Source: Leishmania mexicana MHOM/GT/2001/U1103
Lineage: Eukaryota > Euglenozoa > Kinetoplastea > Trypanosomatida > Trypanosomatidae
Direction of reading: 5' to 3'
DNA length: 64,000 nucleotides
Assembly (NCBI RefSeq): GCF_000234665.1
Contig: NC_018308.1
Coordinates: 278,920-342,919 of the forward strand
The translations under genes were made by a program, and so were the position numbers. Shown piece by piece: positions 28,934-38,230 of this stretch (position 1 is the first letter of the stretch; each line of letters opens with the position of its first letter). The notes under the pieces were generated by a model that worked only from the letters and a program-made list of their open reading frames with translations, made no database searches and had not been told where the DNA came from.

Positions 28934-31573
28934 TCAGCGAGAGTAGCTGCGCTTCGCCGTCCGCGTGGAGGGCGGCAGCGAGGCAGTCGGTGGCCCATTG
29001 ACCCCAACCACCGCCGCACCGCCCCCGCTCGCGCTTCCACCGGCAGCGCCACCGCCTCCACCACTGCCACCGGCTGAGCCACCACTCACGCGGCCACTCC
29101 CAGGGATACCGCTGCTGCCGCCGCCAGTTGCTGACGGCGCTATCAGCCCCGACGTCCAGAGGAGCGCGCTCACACGACCATCCAGCAGCCCACTGGCGCC
29201 AGGACCCTTGCTGGGAGCGGTGTCGCTGTGGATAAGGGAGGAGGCCAACCGCCGCTGATGCTGCTGCAGCGCGTCCCAAGATGTTGCGCTCTGCCAGCGG
29301 CTACCGCCTCCAACACCGCCGGTCGAGCTTGCCGCCGCCGCCGCTGCCGAGACCGCTGCCGGGAGCCCGGCCATGTTGCTCTTCTCACTGGGGGAGCGGG
29401 AGGAGTGCGCGCTGCTCCGGGTGAGATGGAGCTGCACATTCAGTGTGCCGGTGCTCGCGGTGGGTGACGGCTCCGCCGATGAAATCCACTGCGGCGCCGC
29501 GGCGCCCGGTAGAATGCCGCGTAGCGGCAGTGCGACAGGAAGGCGGTCAACATCGATGTAGTGCTGCCCGTCTGCGGCCACCGTCTCGGCCTGCGGCACG
29601 CACATCCACGGTGCGGCGGCCTGGGGGCGGAGATCGCCACCAGGGCCGCGCATCGCCCCCTTCTGTTTGTGGCTCACGGCAGCGCTCGCGGCGCTCAGCG
29701 GGCCATTCACGAGGCCAGCACCGGTGACCGATGATGCGGCACCAATCGCGGACGCAGAAACGCGACCGAGCCCGGCTCCAGGTGCTGCGCCCGCACCGCC
29801 CGCTGTGGCTGCGGCGCTGCCGGCTCCACCGGACACCGCGATGGACAAGCGCAGACGCATGGTTGTCGGCAGACGTTTTTGCTGACCCGTGGCGGCGTCA
29901 TAGATGGACCCGCCCCAGAGCCACGCCGGCAAGTGCGGTGGCACTAGGAGAGGCCCGGTGTAGTCCGCGATGAACGCCGCCTCATCTTGTACCTCGCGGG
30001 TGAAGCGCTGAAACTCGGCGTTGGCGACCTTTGCATCCCACTGCAGCAGCTTGCGCAGCGCCATGATGACGAGACCGGTGACGTGGCGGCCGTCGAGGCA
30101 GTGGATGTACAGGGGGTGCATATCTTTGTTCATGATGAGCTGCAGCGCCTCGCTCAGCTCCGACGGCAACAGCTGCACCTCGCCCTTGGCGCGTTCGGCG
30201 TGGATGTGGTGCAGCTGGATGTGCTCTGCCTCCGCGAAGCACTTGATATCGTACGTCGGAGGCTCCGGGATGAGCGACACAATCGTGCGCAGCCGCAGCC
30301 GCCGAATGTATGGAAAGTTCCGCAGGACGGGGTAGGCGCCGCGGTACACACCAGACTCCACGCGTGCGAAGCGGAACGGCGGGACGAGGGTCAGGGGTAG
30401 GGCCGCAGACAGCGGGCCCGAAGCAGCGCTGCCGGGGAGAGGATCGGCGTGAGGCACTTGCGGTTGATGCGGCTGCGAGAGGCCTCTTGTCATGGCTGGC
30501 ACACCACCACCAGTGTCCCTCCCGCTCAGACTGCAAGTGGAGCTCAGCTGGGCGGTGTCTTCGTCGGTCGCCACCAAGACGGTGCCGAGGTGCGCGTGCT
30601 CAAGTAGCGTCAGCGAATAAATGGGATGCGGCGGCGACGCCAGCATGCTGACACCGCTGCTGCCTGGATTCTGTGGTGTCCCCACGCCGCCAGCCCCTCC
30701 GTTGGTCCCGGTCACTGGTGCCGCCGATCCCCGTCGCCCCCCTACGCAGGCTGCCGCGGCGCTGGCGGGCCGATGCAAGCGCAGCCATGGCGCCGCCCCG
30801 GCCATCGAGCTCGAGCTGTGCCACACATACACGGGCGTCGCTACTGGCGTAGTAGCAGCGGCAGGCGTGGCACGCGCGGTCGGTGACGTTGTTAGATGAG
30901 ATCCCCCCACTGCACCGCTTCCAGCGCCGCCGCCGAGTCCAGTGGAGGCAGTGAAAGACTGCGACGACGTCGACAGGGAGCCCGGACTGTTGCGGCCGGC
31001 GCCACTTTCGGCGTCCATCGGGGCACCGGTGGTAGCGGCGCTCACAAGGCCTGGAAACAAGCTGCTGCGCGACGGCGGCGGCAAGTACGTCGGGGATGAC
31101 GTCGGCACGCCACATGCGTGTGTCGCCGCTGCCGGATCACTCCCGCCGCGGCTGTGGCCATTCACGTGGTACTGGCCCACAGCTGACCGCCGAGAGCCGA
31201 GGCGATGTACATAGAAGTACGGGGACGCCGCGGCCGGCGTCGAAAGGGGGGTTGGCAGCGTTAGTGGCGGCGACGTGTGGCCGCCGCTGGGCGGCGTGAC
31301 TGGCGGGGTTGTCGTTGCCGCAGGCGACAGGCCTGCGCTGCAGGGGGGTTGCGATGACGAGGCATCCGCGGCGGTGCCCCCGCAGCGACTGCCGCGCAAG
31401 TGCTGCCCATGCGACCGCGGTCCCGTTATCGGCGAGGACGTTGGCAAGGCACTGGCTCCGCCACCCGCCCGCGCCGCATGACTCATCTCGTCGAAGAGAG
31501 CGGCGGCGGCGTCGTGTGTGCTGTGCCCTCGGCGCGCCCACATCGAGTGCGGCTGCGGTGGCGGAGCACTCAT
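28934..31573 (-). CDS. PFA-DSP/Siw14-fold pseudophosphatase-like protein
   Basis: In this 879-aa protein residues about 397-545 resemble the plant-and-fungal atypical dual-specificity phosphatase family (Siw14/Oca): FRFARVESGVYRGAYP, then LRLRTIVSLIPEPPTYDI, then the P-loop region YIHCLDGRHVTGLVIMALRK (H at about 490). Active members have HCxxGKHRTG; here the Cys is kept but the Arg six residues later is Val. That Arg binds the phosphate, so catalysis is doubtful. The flanking regions are Gly/Ala/Ser/Pro-rich and probably disordered. The ATG at 31573 is chosen because the longer frame opens with TTG. Active Siw14-type enzymes cleave inositol pyrophosphates; this one might bind a phosphorylated ligand or act as a partner, which is inference. 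Confidence 0.82.
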   Translation of the reverse strand: MSAPPPQPHSMWARRGHSTHDAAAALFDEMSHAARAGGGASALPTSSPITGPRSHGQHLRGSRCGGTAADASSSQPPCSAGLSPAATTTPPVTPPSGGHTSPPLTLPTPLSTPAAASPYFYVHRLGSRRSAVGQYHVNGHSRGGSDPAAATHACGVPTSSPTYLPPPSRSSLFPGLVSAATTGAPMDAESGAGRNSPGSLSTSSQSFTASTGLGGGAGSGAVGGSHLTTSPTARATPAAATTPVATPVYVWHSSSSMAGAAPWLRLHRPASAAAACVGGRRGSAAPVTGTNGGAGGVGTPQNPGSSGVSMLASPPHPIYSLTLLEHAHLGTVLVATDEDTAQLSSTCSLSGRDTGGGVPAMTRGLSQPHQPQVPHADPLPGSAASGPLSAALPLTLVPPFRFARVESGVYRGAYPVLRNFPYIRRLRLRTIVSLIPEPPTYDIKCFAEAEHIQLHHIHAERAKGEVQLLPSELSEALQLIMNKDMHPLYIHCLDGRHVTGLVIMALRKLLQWDAKVANAEFQRFTREVQDEAAFIADYTGPLLVPPHLPAWLWGGSIYDAATGQQKRLPTTMRLRLSIAVSGGAGSAAATAGGAGAAPGAGLGRVSASAIGAASSVTGAGLVNGPLSAASAAVSHKQKGAMRGPGGDLRPQAAAPWMCVPQAETVAADGQHYIDVDRLPVALPLRGILPGAAAPQWISSAEPSPTASTGTLNVQLHLTRSSAHSSRSPSEKSNMAGLPAAVSAAAAAASSTGGVGGGSRWQSATSWDALQQHQRRLASSLIHSDTAPSKGPGASGLLDGRVSALLWTSGLIAPSATGGGSSGIPGSGRVSGGSAGGSGGGGGAAGGSASGGGAAVVGVNGPPTASLPPSTRTAKRSYSR

Positions 31574-33015
31574 CCCGCACAGAAGGCTTGTTGGCAAGGA
31601 AATACGTGCGGGTGACCGCTGTGCTGCGTCAACGTGTGTGTGCACGTCCAATGGGTCTGCGCTGGCTGCCCCCCTAACCTCTCACGCCGCAAGGACTCCG
31701 AGAAGTATGTGCGACCCGTAGAAGACACTGCATGTACGCAACACTCTAACGCGCCCTCAGGCAGAAGCACGAGTTGCGACGCGGATGGACAGAGGAGAAG
31801 GGGTGGAGGAGGAGGAGAGGGTGAGTGGGTGGGTGGGGGGACGCAGGGAGTGAGGAGGAGCAAGATGTTATGCCACCTGCGCTGAGCACGGGTTAATACT
31901 GCTAGAGAACGCACGATGCGCGGCGGGCAAACACGTACACAGCTTACAGTAGCCAGCGGGGTAAGCCACACCGACGTCGTGCGCGAGGGTTGCTGCTACT
32001 TCTACTCTCCGTCCATCGGACAGCATGACTTGAGTGGCGGGTGCTGCCCGCAAATTGCCGCGCAACCATCCTCAAACAAAAGCGTACCGCATACATGAGC
32101 GCCCGCGCGTGTGTTGATGAACAAAGGTCAGCGGGATGCCGTTGCACGGGAGGGAGGGGAGGGGGAACGATTGCACGGGAAGAGCGGCGACAAGTCGACA
32201 TGTGAAGCGTGGTTGTCTGCCCACAAAGAGTGCACGACTGCGGCTGGATGGGTGCCGGTGTCGGTGTCACATGTCCTCTCCTCCTCCCCCCACACACATG
32301 CACACAGCTGCCTGCACGTCCTGTTCTGGGGTTGGCAGCCCGTGTCATAGCCGCTCGGGCTTGTCGCGATGCTCGCTCGCTATTTTTCTGTCCTTCTTAT
32401 TACGCTTACGTCAGTCGATCCAACAAGGGGAGAGGACGGGATGGGAGACGTCGGGGCGGGAGGTGGCACGCCGATGACCTCGCCGCACAACAGGACCGCC
32501 GGCTGTCCTCTTTTCCGCGTTCACAGCCACACACACACACACAGAGGCATCCCACCTGTGTGTTGAGCGTGCAGGCGCTCTGCTTCGCCGCCGCCCCCGG
32601 TCTCCCCGCCATCTTTCTTATTGTCCCGCCCCTGATTCTGTGTATTTACGCTGTGATCGGCGCTGCTGCGACGTACAAGTCGCCGCACCCTCGCACACGC
32701 ACTCGGAGGCGCGTGCCAGGCGCATGGACAGCAGAAGCGAAGAGGGCAGAGAACGGATGAAGCCACGCACGCCTTGCGGTATGACCATTGAAAAGCCCCC
32801 CCCCCCCCACACCTGCCCCAAACAACCATCACGCCACGGATTCGATGTCGCGGGGGGGGGGCTCTGCCTGGTGGGGGAGGGAGGGGGGGGGGCTGTTTAT
32901 GCGTTGTGTCTGCCCCCTTCGGCGTATGCCGCCATAGCCCCATGCTCTCATTCTCCCCCCCACCCCTCGCCCCCCACCCCCTGCACTGTCGTCACTTGCT
33001 TGCTTTCCTTCCGGC
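31574..33015. other. Intergenic, 1.4 kb
   Basis: It holds GGGT/GGA-rich sequence (31795-31860), a CA tract (32527-32542), C and G homopolymer runs (32797-32810, 32852-32862, 32880-32892) and a C-rich run (32955-32985). I see no gene in it. Confidence 0.6.
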
Positions 33016-34197
33016 TTAAAGCGTGGCCGTGAGCTTGTCGAGACCCAGCATGCGGGTCGGCAGGGCCCAGAAGAGGTACGCCATGAGGGCGCCGCCGGTG
33101 GCCGCGCCGTGCTCCTCCGGCTTCGTTGTGAAGATGCGCCAGACGTCGATCACCATAACGAACGCCGTCAGCACGAGGAAGGGGATCGGCGGCTGCTGAA
33201 TGAAGTTCAGGTGACGGAAAATGAGCCCCTCGATCGCCACGAGACCCATGATGAACGGGTTCGGCCCGTAGCAGCGCCCACGCACCTCCAGCTCGTCCAT
33301 GCCATAGTACAGCTCAAATTTCTGCCGCGCCACATGGATGACGCTGCCGCCGAGCGTGCAGAGCAGCGCGAAGAAGGTCATGCGCGTGTTGCCGAGGAAG
33401 CCCAGCATCGTGTCGCCAAATTGCCAGAGCAGCCAGCAGTCAATGAGCAGTTGGAGGATGTTCTCTTGATAGAAGGCGTTCGTGAAGAGGGGGTAGATGC
33501 GTGCCCAGTTCTCGTGTGAGAGAGTGCAGTGCTCGACCACGAAGTCGCGCCAGTCGTCGCTGCCGAGGTTCATGATCAGGTAGCACATCACGTTGGCGAG
33601 GAAGAGGATCATGACGATGTTGATGGTATGAAATGGTGGGGGAAAGGGCAGGTAGCCCGGGCCGGAGTTCATGTTGAACGGGTTCTCCTGCTCGTTGCCA
33701 CCGCCATCCTTCTGCTCCTCCTCTTCCTCTCCCTTGTACCGCTCGAGGTTGTTGACGCCCTGCAGCTGACCGCTGCCTTCGCTGCTCTTCTTTGGGGAGC
33801 GCGCAACGCGGGTGGCTCTGGCGACGCCGTAGCAGCGCTGCGCAGCGAAGAGCGACGAGCACGCTGTCGCCATCGGCGAGACCGCGGCTCCGGCGAAGAA
33901 CGAGGCGCGCACCGGGACTACAATGGTAGCGGCGCCGCGCATCGTGCGAAGGGCGGTCAGGCTTGTCGGAAGCGTCGACGACACAGACAGCGATCCCGAA
34001 TGGAGGGCGTGCATGGCGGCTGCGGAGGCGCGCACCGTGAGCAGGCCGCTGCTGCTAGTGCTGGTGCTGCTGCTGCTGCTGCTCATGGCGCAGCGCATTA
34101 TAGCGGGCGATGACGACACTGTTGCTGCCGCTGCTGTTGCCAGCCGCGAAATCCGCTGTGCGCCACAGCGGGCGGCAAAGATGCATGGCGGCCGCAT
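33016..34197 (-). CDS. Inactive rhomboid-fold mitochondrial protein (TimRhom-like candidate)
   Basis: In this 393-aa protein the N-terminus (MRPPCIFAARCGAQRISRLA) is Arg/Ala/Ser-rich and acid-poor, like a mitochondrial presequence. About six hydrophobic segments follow (INIVMILFLANVMCYLIMNL, LLIDCWLLWQFGDTMLGFLG, MTFFALLCTLGGSVIHVA, PFIMGLVAIEGLIF, FLVLTAFVMVIDVWRIF, GGALMAYLFWALP), matching a rhomboid core. Where active rhomboids have GxSG there is GPNPFIMG (about 306-313), and the last span reads HGAATGGAL where PARL-type enzymes have the catalytic His four to five residues before GG. Both catalytic residues appear lost. Trypanosomatids use inactive rhomboids (TimRhom I/II) in the mitochondrial presequence translocase, so this could be one. 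The ATG at 34197 lies 42 nt after a strong acceptor (34241-34240); an upstream ATG at 34686 would lie before it. Confidence 0.85.
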   Translation of the reverse strand: MRPPCIFAARCGAQRISRLATAAAATVSSSPAIMRCAMSSSSSSTSTSSSGLLTVRASAAAMHALHSGSLSVSSTLPTSLTALRTMRGAATIVVPVRASFFAGAAVSPMATACSSLFAAQRCYGVARATRVARSPKKSSEGSGQLQGVNNLERYKGEEEEEQKDGGGNEQENPFNMNSGPGYLPFPPPFHTINIVMILFLANVMCYLIMNLGSDDWRDFVVEHCTLSHENWARIYPLFTNAFYQENILQLLIDCWLLWQFGDTMLGFLGNTRMTFFALLCTLGGSVIHVARQKFELYYGMDELEVRGRCYGPNPFIMGLVAIEGLIFRHLNFIQQPPIPFLVLTAFVMVIDVWRIFTTKPEEHGAATGGALMAYLFWALPTRMLGLDKLTATL

Positions 34198-34239
34198 CTT
34201 TGGGGACGGGAGCGATGAGGGGTGGAGGAGCGGGTGCGC

Positions 34240-34278
34240 CTGAAAAGGGTGATGGAGGGGGGGGGCGGGCGGAAGGGC
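34240..34278 (-). promoter_or_regulatory. Likely spliced-leader acceptor of the rhomboid-like gene
   Basis: On the minus strand a C/T run is followed by CATCACCCTTTTCAG, with the AG at 34241-34240. It fixes the start at 34197 and leaves the in-frame extension up to 34686 outside the mRNA. A second pyrimidine tract at about 34510-34560 could allow a longer transcript. Confidence 0.6.
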
Positions 34279-34848
34279 ACAGGCAGCAAAGGCAACGTCT
34301 GTGAGCAGGCACGACGAAGCACGCAACCGCACGGGGAAAAAAATAACCTCCCCAGATAGGTTGCACGGCGAAGGCAGTGGCAGAGGCACGAAAGGCAGGC
34401 ACCAACACACGCGGGCGATGCACGTACGCACCCGTGTAGCCCACAAGCAGGAGCGTGGAGGAGGACGACACTGCGCGCACGTGTAGAGGCCGACGACGCG
34501 AATCACGCGCGAGAGAGGCAGAGAAAGAGGGAGAGGCAGAGGCGGAGAGAGGGCTGAGGGATCGGAAAAGCGATGCGCGGATGACCGCGTCACCAGCACG
34601 ACAGGAACACGCTGCTCGAGGGCCCCAAGGCATGGACTAACCACCACCACCACCGTCGTGGGAGCACTCAGCAGCGACGATGACATCCACTACGTCAAGG
34701 AACGATAGATGGCGTGCCGTCTTTGCGAGGACTTGTCCAGCACCGTGCGCACGGCAACACTTTGGCATTTCTTCCGAATCACTTTCCTTTCGCTTTTTCC
34801 CTTGGGAGGAAGGGCGACGCGCACTCCAGCGGGTGCGCACACGAGGAT

Positions 34849-34860
<12 letters not shown>

Positions 34861-34912
<52 letters not shown>

Positions 34913-34913
34913 C
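34861..34913. repeat. (CA)n-(AAC)n compound microsatellite
   Basis: About ten CA units run directly into about eleven AAC units, close to the uL30m stop codon and within its probable 3' UTR (GTT repeats in the transcript). Confidence 0.9.
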
Positions 34914-34934
34914 CCGTGACGGGGGGGGGGAGTA

Positions 34935-35630
34935 TTACGAAGTCGTCGTCGCTGCTGCTGCTGCTGTTGCTGCTCCGCCACCACCCTGCTGCTGCTGGTG
35001 TTGCAGTGCGTGACGCTTCTCCTCCAGGAGCCGTTTCTCAAGCTGGTCGCGGTGCATCACGTCACGCAGCCGCATGCGCCGCAGCCGCATAAAGTTCATT
35101 TTACTGCGCATGTGCGGGTTGGCGACGGAGCCGCCACGGCCGAACGTTGGTGGGATCTGCGCGGCCAAATCGCGGAATGAGATGTGCTCCGGAATACCGA
35201 TGAGCGCCTTCGCTTCGTCAAGGTCGAGCTGGTCGATGCGGACAATGTGGCGCACCCGCCAAATTCGCTTTCGCACTTGCGGGATGTCTGGCACGATGGT
35301 GGTCTGCCCCATGAACTCCAGGCGGAGCTCGCGCAGCATGCGGTTCACCTCCCACGAGAACTTAAAGGGGTGGTCGATGCATGTTACGATGAACACATTG
35401 CCGACGCGGCGGTAGGGACCAGCTGCGATGGCCGTCGTCGACGTGGCGGCACTTGCGGGTGCTGCGGCGGAAGTGGGCTGCTGCTGTTGCTGCCGCCGCG
35501 GCGGTGTTAGGTGAACATCACGGCGGCACACCGCAGCAGGGCGCAGGCTAGTCGGTGTTGGGGCGGCTGCTACTGCGACGCTTGCTGCCACGGCCGGCGA
35601 GGCGGTGATGCATCGAAGAAGTCGTAACAT
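34935..35630 (-). CDS. uL30m: Mitochondrial large-subunit ribosomal protein uL30m
   Basis: In this 231-aa protein residues about 75-135 match the bacterial L30/uL30 core: VGNVFIVTCIDHPFKFSWEV, then a helix (NRMLRELRLEF), then VRKRIWRVRHIVRID, the usual 'moving through hinge' region. The first 70 residues (MLRLLRCITASPAVAASVA, later Ala/Gln-rich) fit a mitochondrial presequence. The C-terminal extension is Arg/Met-rich and ends in a Gln/Gly/Ala/Thr low-complexity tail, typical of expanded kinetoplastid mitoribosomal proteins. I prefer the ATG at 35630 over the in-frame ATG at 35702: the CT tract lies immediately upstream of 35702, and the first AG after the tract falls between the two ATGs, so splicing would remove the upstream ATG. 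The role is mitochondrial translation. Confidence 0.85.
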   Translation of the reverse strand: MLRLLRCITASPAVAASVAVAAAPTPTSLRPAAVCRRDVHLTPPRRQQQQQPTSAAAPASAATSTTAIAAGPYRRVGNVFIVTCIDHPFKFSWEVNRMLRELRLEFMGQTTIVPDIPQVRKRIWRVRHIVRIDQLDLDEAKALIGIPEHISFRDLAAQIPPTFGRGGSVANPHMRSKMNFMRLRRMRLRDVMHRDQLEKRLLEEKRHALQHQQQQGGGGAATAAAAATTTS

Positions 35631-36317
35631 GCGCGAGTGGGAAGACAACCAGCGTATCCGCTGTGCTCTGCGCGCGCGCGGGTGTTTGCGCGGGTTGCGC
35701 ATCGCAGCGAGAGAGAGAGAGAGGGGGGAGGGAGGACACGTGAGAGCAGGAGGCGTGTAGTAGATCCGAATTCTGACGCGTGCGCACCATAACCACGACA
35801 GGCTGCGGGCATGGTGGCTGAGGAACACAGGGGGTGGGGCGGGTGGGGCGGCGTCGTCGACCTGGTGAGAAGCGCGGAAAAATAGGGAGACCCAGGCTTG
35901 AGGACACCGCCGCCGCCCCAGCAGCACCGACTCCGATCGTTGGCGTTCCCTGGAGCCTTTTCCCCCCTCCCACCACCACTCAGCCGTGCCTTGACGGTCG
36001 TCCAAGCCCTCCACATGAGGGGATCCTCTCCCGTCACCGTGACGCACCGCCTCTTCCACCTGCCCCGGCGCACATTGCGAGCCGCACGCGCACACCCGCC
36101 TTGTTGTCATTTTTCATGTTGTCCGTGGGCACGTCTTCTCTACTGCTGCTTACCACACACACACACACGGACCCCTGCCCACGAAAGAGCCTCCAGCGGT
36201 GCACAGCGACGTTCTCGTCCCCCTCGCGATTCGTCCAGCCTTCGTGAGAGATGAACTGGACCTACAGAGAAGCCGCGGCAGAGAAGGTGTGAACACTTCT
36301 TCGCCTTTTCTCTGCCC
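35631..36317. other. Intergenic upstream of uL30m
   Basis: It contains a GA tract (35707-35722; CT on the transcribed strand), the likely splice signal of uL30m, and a CA tract (36153-36168). No gene is visible. Confidence 0.6.
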
Positions 36318-36785
36318 GGTCCGTCTATCTCTCGGTCATCCAAGATGAGTCTCCAGCCCACGCCGCCCTCCCCCGGCCCTGCCACAGGTCCATCCCTTCC
36401 CCCCTTCCCTTCCCCTATCCGCGTGGGGCCAAGCAGCCGTAGGCCGTGTGAGGGCCCGGGGCGGGGAGACACGCTCCAGTCACGCTGGCACTTCGCCCAT
36501 CATACGGATCGTACAAGCGTGTGCACGGCCGCCGGCCGCTCTGGCCCTGCCACCACGCGACGTGGCCCGGCACTGGCAAGAGGATGGGGGAGGGCGCTGC
36601 TCGGCTTCCACCCAGGGAGTGGGTGTGCACTGGACGCTGAGGCACCACGCGCTGAGGTGCGCACCCCTCCCCCTCCCCCCACCCGTCATCCGGGTGCACG
36701 AGTTGCACAGAATAAGGTGTGGAGCGATGGGGCGGGAGCCGTGGATCTGCGGTAGTGCGGTGACTGCTCTCGTACCGCGCCACAC
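36318..36785 (+). mobile_element. SIDER-like 468-bp interspersed element, copy 1
   Basis: This 468-bp segment occurs again, reverse-complemented, at 58190-58657, with equal length and about four base differences by eye. It sits in the region between a stop codon and the next gene, and its length, location and repetition fit the Leishmania SIDER retroposon family. I cannot confirm the family without a consensus, and see no clear target-site duplication. Relative to transcription this copy is antisense to the other. A 136-aa frame spans most of it, but all four differences change the protein, so it is probably not coding. Confidence 0.65.
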
Positions 36786-38230
36786 TGGCGCCGCGAGCTG
36801 CAGCATCCGCAGCAGCCGGTCGCCCACTCTCACAGTAACGGTACCCCCCCCGCCGCATGTGCCGCGACGGGTGGGACGCTGCCAAGAGTCTCTGGCAGCA
36901 GGTGGCATTCCGCCCTCCCCTGCAGCCGCACGCCCCTGACAGAAGTGGGTGTGTCAAGCAGAAGGGTGTCAGCGGATAAGTTTGTGCCTGCGCACACAGA
37001 GCTCCTAGCGTGTCGCACGGAGGGGGTACAGGAGGCGGTCATTGACACCCGACGGGGGGGGGAGCCCGTGCAGCGCGAGTGGTATGTGCTCCGAGCCTCA
37101 AGCGGTCGGCGAGCCTCGTGTAGCATGCCGGGTACCACGCAGGGTCGGACGCCCGCATAGTAAAGCACTGGTGGTGGTGGTGGGGAGGAAGGGGATTTAA
37201 GACCACTATGATAGCGCAGTGGTAGGCAGCACACTATCCGCACTCCATCTTGCCGCCACTGCGAGTCATCCGCCGTTGCAGGAATTGAAAGTGCGGGCAG
37301 GTGCCCGTGCGGGACCCGGCGCACACGGTCTCTGGTCGCCTCGTACGCTCAGCATCCTTGTTCATCTGGTGTGGGAAGGCTGCCGCCAGGAATCTCTTTT
37401 CTCGGCGTGTAGCGCGGCTGCGGGGGATGTCCGGCTGGGCGTCGAAGACCGGTGACGAGGTCTGCCGCGATCCATGCAGTTGGCGTCGCTTCCTCCGGTA
37501 CTGCTGATGTCGCATCCTTGCCAACTCCATCCTTGTGCTCCAACCCGCGATGGCCACGGGCGGGCCGGAATGTGAGGCGCACGCGACGGGCCCGCAGCGC
37601 CAGTACATGCGCCTCGATGCGTCGCAGCATGCCGTTCTCCACCGCTGTATGGCCCGTTTCGGGCGCCATGAGGAGGGGCAGCGCGCTCGCAACAACGACA
37701 ACCACACGTGCTTTTTCTGTGCTGCGGGCTGCATCCAGTTGTCCACGCAGTACGCCAAGCCCCGGCCCCGCTGCTTTCCGCTCAGCGCGAGAGCTGCAAG
37801 CGAGGGGCTGGTGAGCGGCAGCCTCTTGTCGCCGTGCCTGTGAGCGCATGACGGGTATGGGAGCAGCGCGGCCACACCAGGCGTCGACGGATAGGCAAGA
37901 CAACGACGAGACACGTGAGGGCAGCAGCCGCTACCGCGCTGACGTGGCTGCGAAAGGGAGCGCGCGCCACGAGAGAGAACTACAGACGTAGATATATATA
38001 TATATATATATACATGGACACACGACGAGTGCAAGGTGCGGGGCGGTGCGCACACCATCCGCCCCACCCGCGCTGCAGCCGTCTAGCAAAAAGGAATGGG
38101 AGGTGATACAGGCCTCACCTTCAGCGCATCCTCTTCGGTATTGCCGGCATCGGCGTTCGTGGCATCGCGTCGCTCTTCCTCGGCGTCGTCGCAGGTCACC
38201 CTGCTGCTACCGTTGCTGCTGCTCTCTGGT
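36786..38230. other. Gene-free 1.4 kb next to SIDER-like copy 1
   Basis: It is less repeat-rich than other spacers. Long but unrecognisable frames lie on both strands (for example minus 37349-37903), and a TA tract lies at 37993-38015. It may be the 3' UTR of the 1210-aa gene plus old retroposon remnants. I can name no gene in it. Confidence 0.45.
37993..38015. repeat. (TA)n microsatellite
   Basis: About eleven TA units lie in the probable 3' UTR of the 1210-aa gene. Confidence 0.85.

Larger units (their letters stand above)
34198..34934. other. Intergenic between uL30m and the rhomboid-like gene
   Basis: It holds the splice signals of the rhomboid-like gene and compound CA/AAC microsatellites at 34861-34913. 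No gene is visible. Confidence 0.6.

Noticed and set aside
34198..34686. A 163-codon N-terminal extension of the rhomboid-like protein
   Set aside because: It runs across pyrimidine tracts and the likely splice acceptor at 34241-34240, and the presequence-like start is at 34197.
36345..36755. A 136-aa ATG-initiated frame conserved in both 468-bp elements
   Set aside because: The four differences I see between copies all change the protein, the product is Pro/Arg-rich and unlike anything I recognise, and the identity is explained by recent duplication of the whole element.
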